Positions 1 to 5,178 of a DNA stretch of 7,566 nt are shown here, piece by piece. Position 1 is the first letter of the stretch. Every line of letters starts with the position of its first letter. The DNA comes from an uncultured Oscillospiraceae bacterium (GTDB taxonomy: Bacteria; Bacillota; Clostridia; Oscillospirales; Oscillospiraceae). The position numbers were made by a program, and so were the translations under genes. The notes below the pieces were generated by a model, which was not told where the DNA came from, ran no database searches, and saw only the letters and a program-made list of their open reading frames with translations. The DNA is taken from positions 1 to 7,566 of the forward strand of contig CAKUMO010000051.1 in assembly GCA_934667815.1 (NCBI GenBank), in the 5' to 3' direction.

Positions 1-99
1 CTCATTGAATCGTTTCTTCGGGCACTCACTGCCTGGACGGGCAGGCAATCGGTGATATTGCGTGCACGCTCGGACGGCGTAGGAATCATATAATATGGC
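1..99. other. Unassigned left edge, no supported gene
   Basis: Plus-strand frame 1 is open from the window edge to a TAA at 91-93, seven bases before a terminator, so it could be the 3' end of a gene. Its codons (AGG, ATA, GTA, GGA, CGG) are unlike the C/G-ending codons of the genes in this window, which argues against coding. On the minus strand an open frame starts with ATG at 87-89 and runs off the edge, but it has no Shine-Dalgarno sequence. Two small palindromes are visible: a 5-bp stem at 31-35/42-46 and the 8-base CGTGCACG at 61-68. I cannot name any product here. Confidence 0.25.
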
Positions 100-148
100 G
101 CGAAAAACAGCGGCGGTGCTGTTCCTCTGCACTGCCGCTGTTTTTCGC
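100..148. terminator. Bidirectional intrinsic terminator
   Basis: The arms 100-119 and 129-148 form a 20-bp stem with one G-U pair and a 9-nt loop. Each strand carries an A5 tract near the 5' base of the stem and a T5 tract near the 3' base, so it can act in both directions. It directly abuts the stop codon (149-151) of the minus-strand small gene, which it most likely terminates. It would also stop anything entering from the left. Confidence 0.75.
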
Positions 149-337
149 TTATTTTTCGTCAACCGGTTCTGCGTCCTTTGTTTCCTTCGTCTCGGACGGA
201 GGGCAGACATCGTTGTTTGCCCATTCGTCGGCCTTATCGACGCCCACACGGAGCGTGCGCACGACGGTCTTGCCCAAGCCCTCGAAGGCGTGGCCGAGAT
301 CCTTGCCGGTCTGTTTCCATTCATCGCGTAATGCCAT
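149..337 (-). CDS. Small charged protein, paralogue of its upstream neighbour (copy A)
   Basis: This encodes a 62-residue protein of unknown function starting MALRDEWKQTGK. An upstream in-frame ATG would give 82 residues. I chose the inner start because the paralogue at 416-598 starts with the same MALRDEW and because an AAAGGCGG Shine-Dalgarno lies at the right distance; the 82-residue start also has its codon inside this gene's promoter. Residues 1-40 have the pattern of an amphipathic helix (basic and acidic residues alternating with L, A, F, V), ending in DKADEWAN. The tail from about residue 44 is acidic, proline-containing and probably disordered. No signal peptide, membrane segment or enzyme motif is visible. 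About 30 of the first 43 residues match copy B. The gene has its own promoter and a terminator touching its stop codon. Real coding is well supported by the conserved paralogue; the function is unknown. Confidence 0.8.
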   Translation of the reverse strand: MALRDEWKQTGKDLGHAFEGLGKTVVRTLRVGVDKADEWANNDVCPPSETKETKDAEPVDEK

Positions 338-368
338 GCGGTTGCCGCCTTTCCTGAAATGTTTATAT

Positions 369-397
369 AGTATACCCTTTTTCCGGAGGAAAGTCAA
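369..397 (-). promoter_or_regulatory. Sigma-A promoter of small gene copy A
   Basis: Read on the minus strand, a TTGACT -35 box (392-397) is followed after 17 nt by a TATACT -10 box (369-374). Transcription should start near 362, giving a leader of about 25 nt before the ATG at 337. Copy A can therefore be transcribed independently of copy B, although no clear terminator separates the two. Confidence 0.7.
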
Positions 398-415
398 GAA
401 ATTGCGGCCGGAAAC

Positions 416-598
416 TCATTCCTCCTTCGGAGTTTCTTCCGCCTTGGGAGCTTCCTCGGGCTTTGCGTCGTCGCTGCTGGCCCAGTCGTCGGCCTTGTCC
501 ACGCCGGTTTTGACCGAGCGGACAATCGACTTACCGAGGTCGCGGAAGGCGTGGCCGAGTCCTTTGCCGGTTTTTTTCCATTCATCGCGTAATGCCAT
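416..598 (-). CDS. Small charged protein, paralogue of its downstream neighbour (copy B)
   Basis: This encodes a 60-residue protein starting MALRDEWKKTGK, of unknown function. The ATG at 596-598 follows a strong AGAAAGGAGG Shine-Dalgarno. The N-terminal 43 residues are helical and amphipathic by pattern (DLGKSIVRSVKTGVDKADDW). The tail from about residue 44 is rich in E, K, P and A and looks disordered. It shares about 30 of 43 N-terminal residues with copy A, while the tails differ in sequence but keep the same acidic, proline-rich character. This is what duplication followed by selection on the helix would give. A near-perfect promoter lies directly upstream. I do not recognise the family. 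A soluble helical protein or a peripheral membrane binder are both possible, and neither is shown by the sequence. Confidence 0.83.
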   Translation of the reverse strand: MALRDEWKKTGKGLGHAFRDLGKSIVRSVKTGVDKADDWASSDDAKPEEAPKAEETPKEE

Positions 599-622
599 GT
601 GTCTACGCCTCCTTTCTGTTCC

Positions 623-651
623 AGTATAGTCGTGCGCGGCAAATTTGTCAA
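623..651 (-). promoter_or_regulatory. Sigma-A promoter of small gene copy B
   Basis: Read on the minus strand, TTGACA (646-651) and TATACT (623-628) are separated by 17 nt. The predicted start is near 616, leaving a leader of about 18 nt that contains the Shine-Dalgarno. It diverges from the rny promoter, with the two -35 boxes about 50 nt apart. Confidence 0.75.
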
Positions 652-700
652 GCGCCGTGCCGAAAAAGTACGCGTGCGCGACCGGTGAACAAATATCCTC

Positions 701-729
701 TTGACAATTCGGCGACTTGTAGGTACAAT
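701..729 (+). promoter_or_regulatory. Sigma-A promoter of rny
   Basis: TTGACA (701-706) and TACAAT (724-729) are separated by 17 nt. Transcription should begin near 736, giving an untranslated leader of about 113 nt before the rny start codon. Confidence 0.75.
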
Positions 730-735
730 AAATGG

Positions 736-848
736 TGGATTAGTTTGTCCTGCCGCCGCTAGGGGTGGTGGCAGCAGGCGTTGCTTTTTCTTGGAGCGCG
801 GGTGCGCTCCAGTCCCCAATATTGTTACAGGAGGTGTATTCAAGGACT
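736..848 (+). promoter_or_regulatory. Structured 5' leader of rny
   Basis: The leader contains two hairpins. The first pairs 749-757 with 770-778 (9 bp, one mismatch). The second is a perfect 8-bp stem, TGGAGCGC (792-799) with its complement at 804-811, closed by a GGGT loop. Neither is followed by a T-tract, so neither looks like a terminator. The Shine-Dalgarno AGGAGGTG (829-836) lies 12 nt before the ATG, which is rather far. The leader matches no riboswitch class I recognise. A role in mRNA stability or self-control by RNase Y is inference only. Confidence 0.5.
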
Positions 849-2399
849 ATGGAATGGTACTATATTCTCCTCATTGCCGTAGGCGTTTTGGCCGTGGCCG
901 CTATTTTCTTCCTGGTCGGCGTCGCGTACCGCAGGAAGGTCGCTGAGCGCGAGATCGGAAATGCGGAAACGGAAGCCACGCGTATCATCAACGAAGCCAT
1001 CAAGGGCGGCGAAAATAAGAAGCGCGAGATGCTCGTCGAGGCCAAGGAGGAAATCCATAAATCCCGCACGGAATACGAAAAGGAAGTCAAGGAGCGCCGC
1101 GCCGATCTGCAAAAGCAGGAGCGCCGCCTCCAGCAGAAGGAAGAATCTCTGGACAAAAAGCTCGACGCCTTCGACCGCAAGGAGGAGGAGCTGCGCAAGC
1201 GTCAGGCGGCCATCGCCTCGACGCAGGAGGAAGTCAATCTCATTAAGAAAAGTCAGCTCGAGGTTTTGGAAAAAATCTCCGGTCTGACGCAGGAGGAAGC
1301 GAAAAACCAGCTTCTGCAGACCCTTGAAAATGATGTCCGGCACGATTCGGCAGTCAAGATCCGCGAGATCGAGGCCGAGCTGAAGGAAAATGCCGAGACC
1401 ATGGCGCGTGAGGTCATTTCCATCGCCATCCAGCGTTGCGCGGCGGATCACTCCGCGGAGGCGACGGTTTCCGTCGTGCCGCTGCCCAACGATGAAATGA
1501 AGGGCCGCATCATCGGCCGCGAGGGCCGCAACATCCGCACACTTGAGTCCATCACGGGCGTGGATCTCATCATTGACGACACGCCCGAGGCCATCACGGT
1601 CTCGTCCTTCGATCCCGTGCGCCGCGAGATCGCGCGTCTTGCGCTGGAAAAGCTCATCGCAGACGGCCGCATCCATCCCACACGCATTGAAGACCTGGTC
1701 GAGAAGGCACGCAAGGAAGTCGATCGCGTCATCAAGCAGGAGGGCGAACGCGCTGCCTTTGAGACGGGCGTGAACAACCTGCATCCCGAGCTGATCAAGC
1801 TCCTCGGCCGCCAGAAGTATCGCACGTCTTACGGCCAGAACGTTCTGAACCACTCCATCGAGGTCGCGCATATCGCGGGTCTGCTGGCCAGCGAGCTGGG
1901 CGTGGACGTGGCGCTTGCCAAGCGTGCGGGTCTGCTGCACGACCTCGGCAAATCTGTTGACCACGAGATGGAGGGCAGCCATGTGCAGCTCGGCGTCGAG
2001 CTTGCGCGGAAGTATAACGAATCGCCCGACGTCATCCATGCCATCGAGGCGCACCACAACGATGTGGAGCCGCGCACGGTTATTGCATGCCTCGTGCAGG
2101 CGGCGGACGCGATCTCCGCAGCCCGTCCCGGTGCACGCCGCGAGAACGTCGAGAATTATATCCGCCGTCTGGAAAAGCTCGAGGAGCTGACCGGCACGTA
2201 CCCCGGTGTCGAAAAGTCCTTTGCAATTCAGGCGGGCCGCGAGGTGCGCATCATGGTCAAGCCGGAGGAGGTCTCCGAGGACAACATGACACTGTTGGCC
2301 CGCGCGATTGCCAAGAAGATCGAGAACGAGCTGGAATATCCCGGCCAGATCAAGATCAACGTCATCCGCGAGACGAAGGCTACCGAATACGCAAAATAA
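849..2399 (+). CDS. rny: Ribonuclease Y
   Basis: RNase Y is a membrane-anchored endoribonuclease that starts mRNA decay and processing in Firmicutes. The 516 residues fit the family length (B. subtilis about 520). Order of parts: a single N-terminal membrane helix (about 4-27); a long, highly charged coiled coil (about 30-185); a KH RNA-binding domain with the GxxG-type stretch [10 protein letters not shown] (221-230); and an HD hydrolase domain with H335, H341, the catalytic H364-D365 pair in LLHDLGKS, and H402-H403. The C-terminal part follows to EYAK. An in-frame ATG at 765 would add 28 residues before the membrane helix. I chose ATG 849 because it follows an AGGAGGTG, gives the normal N-terminus, and leaves the hairpins in the leader. 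It is monocistronic by layout and convergent with nth. Confidence 0.97.
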   Translation: MEWYYILLIAVGVLAVAAIFFLVGVAYRRKVAEREIGNAETEATRIINEAIKGGENKKREMLVEAKEEIHKSRTEYEKEVKERRADLQKQERRLQQKEESLDKKLDAFDRKEEELRKRQAAIASTQEEVNLIKKSQLEVLEKISGLTQEEAKNQLLQTLENDVRHDSAVKIREIEAELKENAETMAREVISIAIQRCAADHSAEATVSVVPLPNDEMKGRIIGREGRNIRTLESITGVDLIIDDTPEAITVSSFDPVRREIARLALEKLIADGRIHPTRIEDLVEKARKEVDRVIKQEGERAAFETGVNNLHPELIKLLGRQKYRTSYGQNVLNHSIEVAHIAGLLASELGVDVALAKRAGLLHDLGKSVDHEMEGSHVQLGVELARKYNESPDVIHAIEAHHNDVEPRTVIACLVQAADAISAARPGARRENVENYIRRLEKLEELTGTYPGVEKSFAIQAGREVRIMVKPEEVSEDNMTLLARAIAKKIENELEYPGQIKINVIRETKATEYAK

Positions 2400-2435
2400 G
2401 CACAGGCGGTTTGCCAAATATAATAGCGATACCAA

Positions 2436-2465
2436 AGCGCCGGTTTCCAGACGGAAACCGGCGCT
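2436..2465. repeat. Perfect hairpin, copy 1 of a repeated palindrome
   Basis: A 13-bp perfect stem, AGCGCCGGTTTCC at 2436-2448 with its complement at 2453-2465, is closed by the loop AGAC. It lies 36 nt past the rny stop codon, where a terminator is expected, but no T-tract follows on either strand. It may stall or protect the rny 3' end rather than terminate classically. Confidence 0.65.
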
Positions 2466-2611
2466 CAGACTGTTAAAAAAGTCCGTAATCGTCAAAATCG
2501 ATTCACAATTCAATGGATTTTTGCTCTCTGGATTTCATTTGCAAAAGTCGAGGATTCCAAACTTTATAGTCTGAAAACCAGCTTGCTGCGCAAGGATTTT
2601 GACTTACTGCG

Positions 2612-2657
2612 CAACTCACGCCCTACCGTACCTATGTACGCCGACGAGCGTGAGTTG
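2612..2657. repeat. Internal two-part hairpin of the palindromic element
   Basis: CAACTCACGC (2612-2621) is perfectly complementary to 2648-2657. Inside it a second stem, CGTAC (2627-2631) with GTACG (2636-2640), is closed by CTAT. Two stacked palindromes with an asymmetric internal loop suggest a selected RNA or DNA structure. Confidence 0.6.
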
Positions 2658-2684
2658 TTTGTCTTCCGAACTTTTTCGCAGTCT

Positions 2685-2720
2685 GTCAGCGTGCCGAAAA
2701 GAGTTTTTCGACACGCTGAC
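2685..2720. repeat. 16-bp hairpin joined to hairpin copy 2
   Basis: The arms 2685-2700 and 2705-2720 pair over 16 bp with one mismatch around a GAGT loop. The stem ends in a four-base A/T run next to the loop. It directly abuts and shares its last base with the second copy of the terminal palindrome, so two long hairpins stand side by side. Confidence 0.6.
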
Positions 2721-2745
2721 GCCGGTTTCCAGACGGAAACCGGCG
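2720..2745. repeat. Hairpin, copy 2 of the repeated palindrome
   Basis: The sequence of 2440-2464 recurs here: an 11-bp stem (2720-2730/2735-2745) with the same AGAC loop as copy 1. On the plus strand a weak T5 run (2753-2757) follows after seven bases, so this copy could terminate rny readthrough. On the minus strand it could serve nth. Confidence 0.6.
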
Positions 2746-2804
2746 CTATTGGTTTTTGAGGCGATGCCTTCGGGCGCCTGCCTGCGCGCCGGAAGATGGG
2801 AAAT

Positions 2805-3428
2805 TTACTCTCCGCGGAATTCCTTGCAGAACGGACGCAGGGGACACTTCCCGCAGGCGGGATTGCGCGCCGTGCAGATCTCGCGGCCAAAGAGCACAAT
2901 GCGGTGGCAGAAATTCGAGCTTTCCTCCGGCGGCAGGATCGCGCGAAGCTGCTGCTCGACCTTCTCCGGCTCCTTACCGTGTGCAAGACCAAGCCGGTTG
3001 GAAATGCGGATGCAGTGCGTGTCGCAGACCACGGCGGGCTGACCGTAAATGTCGCCCAGCAGCAGGTTGGCCGTCTTGCGGCCGACACCCGGAATGCGCA
3101 GCAGCGCCTCCATGCTGTCCGGCACCTTGCCGCCGTAATCGCGCAGGAGCATTTGACAGGCAAGCACGATGTCACGCGCCTTGTGCTTGTAAAACCCGCA
3201 GGAGCGCACATATGGCTCGACCTCCTCGGGCGTGGCCTGTGCAAAGCTCTCGAGCGTCGGGAAACGCGCAAAGAGCGCCGGCGTGACCAGATTCACGCGT
3301 GCATCCGTGCATTGCGCCGACAGGCGCACCGCGATCATCAGCTCATAATCCTTCCCGTAGCGCAGCGCACACAGCGCGTCGGGATAGCGTTCCTTCAAAA
3401 TGGAGATAATTTCATCAACGGGCGGCAT
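2805..3428 (-). CDS. nth: Endonuclease III (base-excision repair glycosylase/AP lyase)
   Basis: Nth removes oxidised pyrimidines from DNA and cuts the abasic site by beta-elimination. The 207 residues match the usual length (E. coli 211). The helix-hairpin-helix reads LLRIPGVGRKTANLLLG (109-125) with catalytic Lys118. The second catalytic residue is Asp136 in CDTH (135-138). The 4Fe-4S cluster cysteines are C185, C192, C195 and C201 with the canonical C-x6-C-x2-C-x5-C spacing. The LSAQCTD motif (36-42) is also present. An upstream in-frame ATG (3504-3506) would add a hydrophobic N-terminus not typical of the family. I chose the ATG at 3426-3428 because AGGAGGG lies about 7 nt upstream. The gene is divergent from rarA and convergent with rny, and all key residues are intact. 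Confidence 0.96.
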   Translation of the reverse strand: MPPVDEIISILKERYPDALCALRYGKDYELMIAVRLSAQCTDARVNLVTPALFARFPTLESFAQATPEEVEPYVRSCGFYKHKARDIVLACQMLLRDYGGKVPDSMEALLRIPGVGRKTANLLLGDIYGQPAVVCDTHCIRISNRLGLAHGKEPEKVEQQLRAILPPEESSNFCHRIVLFGREICTARNPACGKCPLRPFCKEFRGE

Positions 3429-3449
3429 GGCGCTCCCTCCTTTTCGACC

Positions 3450-3458
3450 ATTATACCA
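3450..3458 (-). promoter_or_regulatory. Extended -10 promoter of nth
   Basis: The minus strand carries TGGTATAAT, an extended -10 box, about 22 nt before the nth start codon. No good -35 box is seen at 16-18 nt upstream, where the sequence is pyrimidine-rich. The leader would be only about 15 nt. Confidence 0.5.
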
Positions 3459-3489
3459 CAGAACCGCGAAAAAAAGAAAGCAAATTTTC

Positions 3490-3518
3490 TTGATTTTTAC
3501 AAACAAATGTGCTATAAT
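3490..3518 (+). promoter_or_regulatory. Sigma-A promoter of rarA
   Basis: TTGATT (3490-3495) and TATAAT (3513-3518) are 17 nt apart, and the -10 box is extended by TGC. The predicted start is near 3525, about 26 nt before the rarA ATG. Confidence 0.7.
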
Positions 3519-3533
3519 ATTATGAAATATTAT
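3514..3533. promoter_or_regulatory. AT-rich inverted repeat over the rarA start region
   Basis: ATAATATT (3514-3521) and AATATTAT (3526-3533) form a perfect 8-bp inverted repeat with a 4-nt spacer. It covers most of the -10 box and the likely transcription start, so it could be an operator. Because it is pure A/T it could equally be chance in promoter DNA. Confidence 0.3.
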
Positions 3534-3550
3534 AGGAATGGGGTGTTTGG

Positions 3551-4813
3551 ATGTATCAGCCTTTGGCGGACGAGCTTCGACCGACGCAGCTTTCCGACGT
3601 TGTCGGACAGGAGGAAATCCTCGGTGAGGGTAAGATGCTGCGCCGCATGATCGAGTCCGGCCGCGTGCCGAACCTGATCTTCTACGGCCCGAGCGGCACA
3701 GGCAAGACCACCGTGGCCAATATCATTGCCAATGCCACACAGCGCACGCTCTATAAACTCAATGCGACCACGGCCTCCACCGCCGACATCAAGGGGATCG
3801 TCAGCCAGCTCGACACCTTCCTTGCGCCGAACGGCGTGCTGCTGTACCTCGACGAGATCCAGTCCTTCAATAAAAAACAGCAGCAGTCGCTGCTGGAATA
3901 TATCGAAAACGGCAAGATCACACTTATCGCGTCCACGACGGAAAATCCATATTTTTATATTTTTAACGCAATTCTGAGCCGCAGCACGGTCTTTGAATTC
4001 AAGGCCGTCACGCCGGACGATGTGGAAAAGGCCGTCGTCCGCGCGGTGGACTATATGGCAAAGAAAACCGGCCTGCGCGTGTCGAGCGAGGACGGCGCGT
4101 ACCGCTATATTGCGACCTCCTGCGGCGGAGACGTGCGCAAGGCCATCAACGCCGTCGAGGCGCTGTTCATCGCCTCGCACCCCGGCGACGAGGAGCTGCG
4201 CATCACGCTGGCCGACGCCAAGGCCGTGACGCAGCGCTCTGCCATGCGCTATGACCGCGAGGGCGACAACCATTACGACTGCCTTTCCGCGCTGATGAAG
4301 TCCATCCGCGGCTCGGACCCGGACGCGGCCATCCACTATCTGGCACGCTTTCTCGAGGCGGGCGACCTGCCGTCGTGCTGCCGCCGCATTCTGTGCTCCG
4401 TGGCCGAGGACATCGGGCTGGCCTATCCCATGGCGCTGCCCATCGTGAAGGCCTGCGTGGACAGCGCCTTGCAGCTCGGCATGCCCGAGGCGCGTCTGCC
4501 GCTGGCCGATGCCGTGCTGCTGCTCGCCACCGCGCCGAAGTCCAATTCCGGCTGCATGGCCATCGATGCCGCGCTGGCCGATGTGCGGGCGGGCAAGATC
4601 GGCGTGTTCCCGCGGGAGCTGCAAAATGTCCACGCCGACAGTGCCGGGCAGGAGCGCGAGCAGGGCTATCTCTATCCGCACAACTATCCCAATCACTGGG
4701 TCAGGCAGCAGTATCTGCCCGATCTTCTCAAGGACGCGAAATACTATCACTACGGCGATAACAAGGTCGAGCAGGCCGCCAAGCGCTACTGGGACGAGGT
4801 CAAGGGGGAATGA
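3551..4813 (+). CDS. rarA: Replication-associated recombination protein A (RarA/MgsA, AAA+ ATPase)
   Basis: RarA is a clamp-loader-like AAA+ ATPase that acts at stalled replication forks and interacts with single-strand DNA-binding protein. The 420 residues match the family. The N-terminus MYQPLADELRPTQLSDVVGQ is typical. Walker A is GPSGTGKTT (46-54). Walker B is LYLDEIQ (98-104, with D101 and E102). Sensor 1 is STTENP (128-133), a candidate arginine finger is in SR (143-144), and sensor 2 is GDVRKAIN (193-200, R196). The C-terminal tetramerisation region ends with the conserved YPHNYPNHWVRQQYLP stretch. ATG 3551 is supported by this N-terminus; the Shine-Dalgarno is poor (GGGGTG close to the ATG). 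It is probably co-transcribed with the DUF951 gene, which begins two bases after its stop. Confidence 0.96.
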   Translation: MYQPLADELRPTQLSDVVGQEEILGEGKMLRRMIESGRVPNLIFYGPSGTGKTTVANIIANATQRTLYKLNATTASTADIKGIVSQLDTFLAPNGVLLYLDEIQSFNKKQQQSLLEYIENGKITLIASTTENPYFYIFNAILSRSTVFEFKAVTPDDVEKAVVRAVDYMAKKTGLRVSSEDGAYRYIATSCGGDVRKAINAVEALFIASHPGDEELRITLADAKAVTQRSAMRYDREGDNHYDCLSALMKSIRGSDPDAAIHYLARFLEAGDLPSCCRRILCSVAEDIGLAYPMALPIVKACVDSALQLGMPEARLPLADAVLLLATAPKSNSGCMAIDAALADVRAGKIGVFPRELQNVHADSAGQEREQGYLYPHNYPNHWVRQQYLPDLLKDAKYYHYGDNKVEQAAKRYWDEVKGE

Positions 4814-4815
4814 GC

Positions 4816-5025
4816 ATGGACATTCGGGTCGGGGACGTGCTGGTCATGAAAAAGCCGCATCCCTGCGGGAGCTGCCGCTGGCGCGTCGAGCGCACGGGCG
4901 CGGATCTGCGCCTGAAATGCGAGGGCTGCGCGCGCGAGGTGCTGCTGCCGCGCTTCAAGGCCGAGCACAACGTCAAGCGCGTCGAGCGGGAAGAATCGTT
5001 CGACGGACTTCCTAAAAATCCTTAA
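4816..5025 (+). CDS. DUF951 family small protein (YyzM-like), four-cysteine variant
   Basis: This encodes a 69-residue basic protein of the conserved Firmicutes DUF951 family, whose function is not established. The family core is clear: DVLVMKKPHPCG (7-18), then RLKCEGC (32-38) and a basic tail. The cysteines form two CxxC pairs (C17/C20 and C35/C38), a layout that could bind zinc; the second cysteine of the first pair is absent from the B. subtilis homologue as I recall it. Two starts are possible. ATG 4810 overlaps the rarA stop (ATGA), but the GGGGGA stretch is then too close. ATG 4816 leaves GGA 6 nt upstream and gives the usual MDIRVGD N-terminus, so I prefer it. It sits in the rarA operon and is followed by a terminator. 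Confidence 0.88.
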   Translation: MDIRVGDVLVMKKPHPCGSCRWRVERTGADLRLKCEGCAREVLLPRFKAEHNVKRVEREESFDGLPKNP

Positions 5026-5036
5026 AAATCCGGCGC

Positions 5037-5074
5037 GGGAAATGAAAATTTCCCGGGAAAGGCTGGCGAAGCCT
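5037..5074 (+). other. Small structured stretch after the DUF951 gene
   Basis: A perfect 7-bp stem, GGGAAAT (5037-5043) with ATTTCCC (5048-5054), is capped by a GAAA tetraloop. It is followed by a second stem, AGGCT (5060-5064) with AGCCT (5070-5074). Neither is followed by a T-tract. This lies between the DUF951 stop and the operon terminator. GNRA-capped helices are common in structured RNAs, but the stretch does not match any riboswitch consensus I know well enough to call. Confidence 0.4.
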
Positions 5075-5090
5075 ACGGAATCTCAACAGA

Positions 5091-5130
5091 ACAGGCCGCG
5101 ATCCCCGTGCGGGATTGCGACCTGTTTTTT
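5091..5130 (+). terminator. Intrinsic terminator of the rarA-DUF951 operon
   Basis: The arms 5091-5105 and 5111-5125 pair over 15 bp with one mismatch and one G-U pair around a 5-nt loop. A run of six T (5125-5130) follows. It separates the rarA unit from the sporulation operon, and its 3' arm overlaps the likely upstream part of the spoIIGA promoter. Confidence 0.8.
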
Positions 5131-5149
5131 CGTGGTCAGGCTCTATAAT
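5115..5149 (+). promoter_or_regulatory. Putative spoIIGA promoter with wide spacing
   Basis: A perfect TATAAT (5144-5149) lies 29 nt before the spoIIGA ATG. No -35-like hexamer occurs at 16-18 nt. The nearest candidate is TTGCGA (5115-5120), 23 nt upstream. In B. subtilis the Spo0A-activated sigma-A promoter of spoIIG is known for about 22 nt between its hexamers, so the wide spacing is suggestive. A convincing Spo0A box (TGTCGAA) is not seen; GGTCGCA on the minus strand over 5116-5122 matches at five of seven positions. Confidence 0.4.
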
Positions 5150-5178
5150 TTGTCCACGGACGAAGGGAGGACGGGCCG

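Larger units (their letters stand above)
2431..2753. repeat. Nested palindromic intergenic element with inverted ends
   Basis: This stretch fills most of the 405-nt gap between convergent rny and nth. Its ends are inverted: ACCAAAGCGCCGG at 2431-2443 matches the reverse complement of the right end (2740-2753) apart from one extra base. Each end is itself a hairpin of the same sequence. Inside, 2466-2472 pairs with 2679-2685, 2476-2482 with 2670-2676, and 2491-2499 with 2595-2603, enclosing a perfect 10-bp hairpin (2612-2621/2648-2657). It encodes no recognisable protein. It could be a miniature mobile element, a dispersed intergenic repeat, a structured RNA, or an elaborate convergent terminator. 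The sequence alone does not decide. Confidence 0.6.

Noticed and set aside
338..397. Upstream ATG extending small protein copy A to 82 residues
   Set aside because: The start codon lies within the gene's own -35 box, upstream of the predicted transcription start, and the paralogue starts at the inner MALRDEW.
765..848. Upstream ATG extending RNase Y by 28 residues
   Set aside because: It would place extra residues before the membrane anchor and translate through both hairpins. The Shine-Dalgarno and the normal N-terminus support ATG 849.
840..2513. A 557-codon open frame antisense to rny
   Set aside because: It mirrors the codon bias of a GC-rich real gene. Its translation has no recognisable motif, while the plus strand encodes an intact RNase Y.
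2768..2795. 10-bp stem just past the nth stop codon as an nth terminator
   Set aside because: It has one mismatch and no T-tract on the minus strand, so termination cannot be supported.
2564..3271. A 235-codon minus-strand frame overlapping nth and the palindromic element
   Set aside because: It is out of frame with the intact nth gene, is arginine- and serine-rich, and runs into the palindromic repeat.
3530..4750. A 406-codon open frame antisense to rarA
   Set aside because: It is a shadow of the rarA codon pattern with no ribosome binding site or family motif, and rarA is unmistakable.
5037..5130. Cyclic-di-GMP or other known riboswitch ahead of spoIIGA
   Set aside because: A GAAA-capped helix and a terminator are present, but the conserved core bases and closing stem of the known classes are missing, and the spoIIGA promoter lies downstream of it.
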